This document shows, piece by piece, positions 5,245-5,556 of a stretch of 5,556 nt of DNA; position 1 is the first letter of the stretch, and each line of letters opens with the position of its first letter. Source of the DNA: Chloroflexota bacterium (GTDB lineage: Bacteria > Chloroflexota > Dehalococcoidia > Lucifugimonadales > UBA1127); NCBI GenBank assembly GCA_028873745.1, contig JAPPNT010000157.1, forward strand, positions 1 through 5,556, read 5' to 3'. The notes beneath the pieces were generated by a model. It was not told where the DNA came from. It did not search any database and saw only the letters and a list, made by a program, of their open reading frames with translations. The position numbers and the translations under genes are program-made.

Positions 5245-5556
5245 TCTCCTTCATCGGCGGGACGGGACCGGAGGGCCGGGGACTTGCCCTGCGGTTCGCC
5301 ATCATTGGCGAGCAGGTCTTCCTCGGGTCACGCGACCCCCAGCGCGGCGTCGCCGCCGCCGCCGACGTGCGGGCGCTGCTGCCCCAGAACTACCCCCCCA
5401 CCACCGTCATGGGCGGCACCAACGAACAGGCCTCCCGCATGGGCGACATCGTCTTCATCGCCGTGCCCTACTCCGCCCAGAAGGAGACCCTGACCGAGCT
5501 CGAGCCGCACCTGCGAGGCAAGGTCATTGTCAACGTCGTGGCGCCCCTCGCCTTCA
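5241..5556 (+). CDS. npdG: NADPH-dependent F420 reductase (F420:NADP oxidoreductase), 3' end outside window
   Basis: The first 105 residues of an F420-dependent NADP oxidoreductase, a soluble enzyme that moves hydride between NADP(H) and the deazaflavin F420. The N-terminal Rossmann motif GGTGPEGRGLALR (6-18) and the following VFLGSR (26-31) are characteristic. Ser30-Arg31 are where the family holds the NADP 2'-phosphate, with Thr8 as a further contact. GGTNEQASRMGDIVFIAVPY (58-77) is the second half of the nucleotide-binding fold, and KVIVNVVAPLAF (94-105) is the strand that usually reads as DVV-PL-F before the F420 side. The family is about 210-230 aa, so about half is missing. The gene is transcribed away from the CitE-like operon, with an extended -10 and a GGGAG site upstream. 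F420 genes may follow to the right, but that cannot be seen here. Confidence 0.88.
   Translation, partial: MISFIGGTGPEGRGLALRFAIIGEQVFLGSRDPQRGVAAAADVRALLPQNYPPTTVMGGTNEQASRMGDIVFIAVPYSAQKETLTELEPHLRGKVIVNVVAPLAF

Noticed and set aside
5284..5493. 69-aa + strand frame inside the npdG-like gene
   Set aside because: It is a Pro/Ser-rich shifted frame of the F420 reductase gene.
1..5556. CRISPR array, tRNA, insertion sequence or phage elements
   Set aside because: I saw no regularly spaced repeats, no cloverleaf-like segment, no transposase motifs and no terminal inverted repeats. The only clear longer repeat is the coding one in the fusion tail.

Overview
This is a very GC-rich window (roughly 70% by eye) with dense genes and strong G/C preference at third codon positions. 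Two features suggest the organism: an F420-dependent NADP oxidoreductase at the right edge, and a large atypical SDR/DUF2867 protein at the left. Both fit a Chloroflexota lineage (Dehalococcoidia-like) or an actinobacterium. This is an inference from gene content, and no rRNA or marker gene settles it.

Layout, left to right. On the + strand there are the last 18 codons of an unidentified gene (3-59), then a 500-aa NAD(P)-binding SDR-like protein with a C-terminal DUF2867/SRPBCC-like domain (135-1637). Its 3' end overlaps by 27 bases the 3' end of a three-gene operon on the - strand. Read in the direction of transcription, that operon is: a 316-aa degenerate CitE/HpcH-like protein (5056-4106); a 505-aa protein joining a PH-like, two-helix membrane module to a second, partly degenerate CitE-like barrel and a tail with a duplicated peptide motif (4115-2598, TTG start); and a 327-aa protein with the canonical CitE/HpcH aldolase motifs (2594-1611). 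The first two genes overlap by 10 bases and the last two are 3 bases apart. A 184-base, AT-richer divergent promoter region (5057-5240) separates the operon from a + strand npdG-like gene that runs off the window (5241-5556).

The most unusual content is the operon. It holds three paralogous barrels of one family with graded loss of the catalytic and metal residues: intact in the last gene, partial in the middle, absent in the first. The middle one is apparently tethered to the membrane. A reasonable but unproven reading is one active CoA-ester lyase working with two pseudoenzyme partners in a membrane-associated complex. The divergent promoter region carries an extended -10 sequence on each strand. 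The - strand one is placed so that the first operon gene would be made from a leaderless mRNA, and that gene is the only one here without a visible Shine-Dalgarno.

I saw no tRNA, rRNA, CRISPR array, insertion sequence or phage feature. The many other long open frames are shadows caused by high GC.
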